Source: Micromonospora echinospora (GTDB lineage: Bacteria; Actinomycetota; Actinomycetes; Mycobacteriales; Micromonosporaceae). From it: a stretch of DNA of 64,000 nucleotides. Position 1 is the first letter of the stretch. Each line of letters opens with the position of its first letter. The notes beneath the pieces were generated by a model. That model did not search any database, was not told the origin of the DNA, and saw nothing but the letters and a program-made list of their open reading frames with translations. The stretch is taken from contig NZ_LT607413.1 of NCBI RefSeq assembly GCF_900091495.1, forward strand, positions 5,037,001-5,101,000, read 5' to 3'. Position numbers and translations under genes: made by a program. Below are positions 63,679 through 64,000 of the stretch, piece by piece.

Positions 63679-63884
63679 CTCGTTCCTCCAGGGTGTCGGC
63701 TGACGGCGTCGATACCAGCCATCAGCCATCAGCCCGGCCGCAGGTGCGGATCGACCGGATCGTATCCCGCGGATCCGGGTCCGAACCGGATCAATGGTGT
63801 CACGGCCCCGCCAGCGAGAAAGCTACTCGCCTTTCGGCGTGTCGTGGCGTCTCGCCGTCCGACGGGACGGCGGCGGCCCGGCGT

Positions 63885-63920
63885 CCGGGCGGCACCGCCC
63901 CGTGGGTCGGCGCCGCCCGG
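63885..63920 (-). terminator. Candidate terminator after the FtsX-like gene
   Basis: CCGGGCGGC (63885-63893) pairs with 63912-63920 over an 18-nt loop, 8 bp after the stop codon of the partial gene at the right edge. Confidence 0.45.
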
Positions 63921-63928
63921 TCCGCGAC

Positions 63929-64000
63929 CTACTCGGCGCGCAGCCCCTCGGCCCTGGTCAGCCGCCAGAGCAGCGGCAGAGTGGCGGCCGTGACGGCCAA
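63929..64000 (-). CDS. C-terminal end of an FtsX-like ABC transporter permease (partial)
   Basis: Only the last 23 codons are present, reading ...ATLPLLWRLTRAEGLRAE before a TAG stop. The PLLWRLTR-x-EGLR-x-E ending is typical of the C-terminus of actinobacterial FtsX-like (MacB-type) permeases. The rest of the gene lies beyond the right edge. Confidence 0.6.
   Translation of the reverse strand: MAVTAATLPLLWRLTRAEGLRAE

Overview
The window is a very GC-rich actinobacterial chromosome segment (strong G/C bias at third codon positions, many GTG starts, 4-bp stop/start overlaps, twin-arginine signal peptides, CUT1 sugar transporters without their own ATPase). Gene content is most like Micromonospora and relatives (Micromonosporaceae); the genus is inference. 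I saw no tRNA, rRNA, CRISPR array, insertion sequence or phage gene.

Layout: (1) 1-7.3 kb holds a cell-envelope/redox neighbourhood: a methyltransferase, a TIGR04282 glycosyltransferase and a GT2 glycosyltransferase in one overlapping operon, a divergent polytopic membrane protein, a sugar-nucleotide epimerase and a membrane-anchored molybdopterin oxidoreductase with a small membrane partner, then an aspartate/glutamate racemase. (2) 7.4-13.2 kb holds an Eis-type acetyltransferase, a HEAT-repeat protein with an unrecognised partner, and an MFS exporter. (3) 13.4-14.5 kb: secreted GH19 chitinase. (4) 14.6-18.4 kb: lutCBA lactate oxidation genes divergent from a FadR/GntR regulator, with an operator between them. 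(5) 18.5-31.7 kb: one carbohydrate regulon in two operons. A CUT1 ABC transporter with GH43 and GH42 enzymes runs rightward; an L-rhamnose operon (rhaM, rhaI, aldolase/dehydrogenase fusion, rhaB) runs leftward, next to a LacI-family regulator. Both operons start from consensus promoters carrying the same 12-bp palindrome at the same distance from the -10 box, so uptake and cleavage of a rhamnose/galactose/arabinose-containing plant polymer (rhamnogalacturonan-like) is probably co-controlled. (6) 32.5-35.8 kb: ngcEFG importer for GlcNAc/chitobiose. (7) 36.2-38 kb: a small secreted I36-like protein and a DUF574 methyltransferase. (8) 38.1-40.9 kb: a zinc-starvation (Zur) island with zinc-free L31, L28, L33 and S14, an Rv0106-like protein, two Zur-like boxes, and a decayed metal-ABC ATPase. 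(9) 40.9-48.5 kb: a MetNIQ-type transporter with a large FAD/NAD(P) protein, an aldo/keto reductase and an M20 amidohydrolase, abutting the pseudogene. (10) 48.6-57.8 kb: a LysR regulator divergent from an eight-gene operon (enolase-superfamily enzyme, aldehyde dehydrogenase, DUF2090 aldolase, FGGY kinase, CUT1 transporter) that looks like an uncharacterised sugar-acid or polyol pathway. (11) 58-64 kb: a Tat-exported beta-propeller protein, a secreted GH18 chitinase, a membrane-anchored VWA protein and the last codons of an FtsX-like permease.

Together the segment reads as a polysaccharide scavenger's toolkit: two chitinases plus chitobiose uptake, a plant-polymer regulon, a sugar-acid operon, and lactate oxidation. 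None of the three CUT1 operons encodes an ATPase, so all probably share an MsiK-type ATPase encoded elsewhere. The best candidates for undescribed biology are the 49.6-57.8 kb catabolic operon and the two-operon rhamnose/GH regulon.
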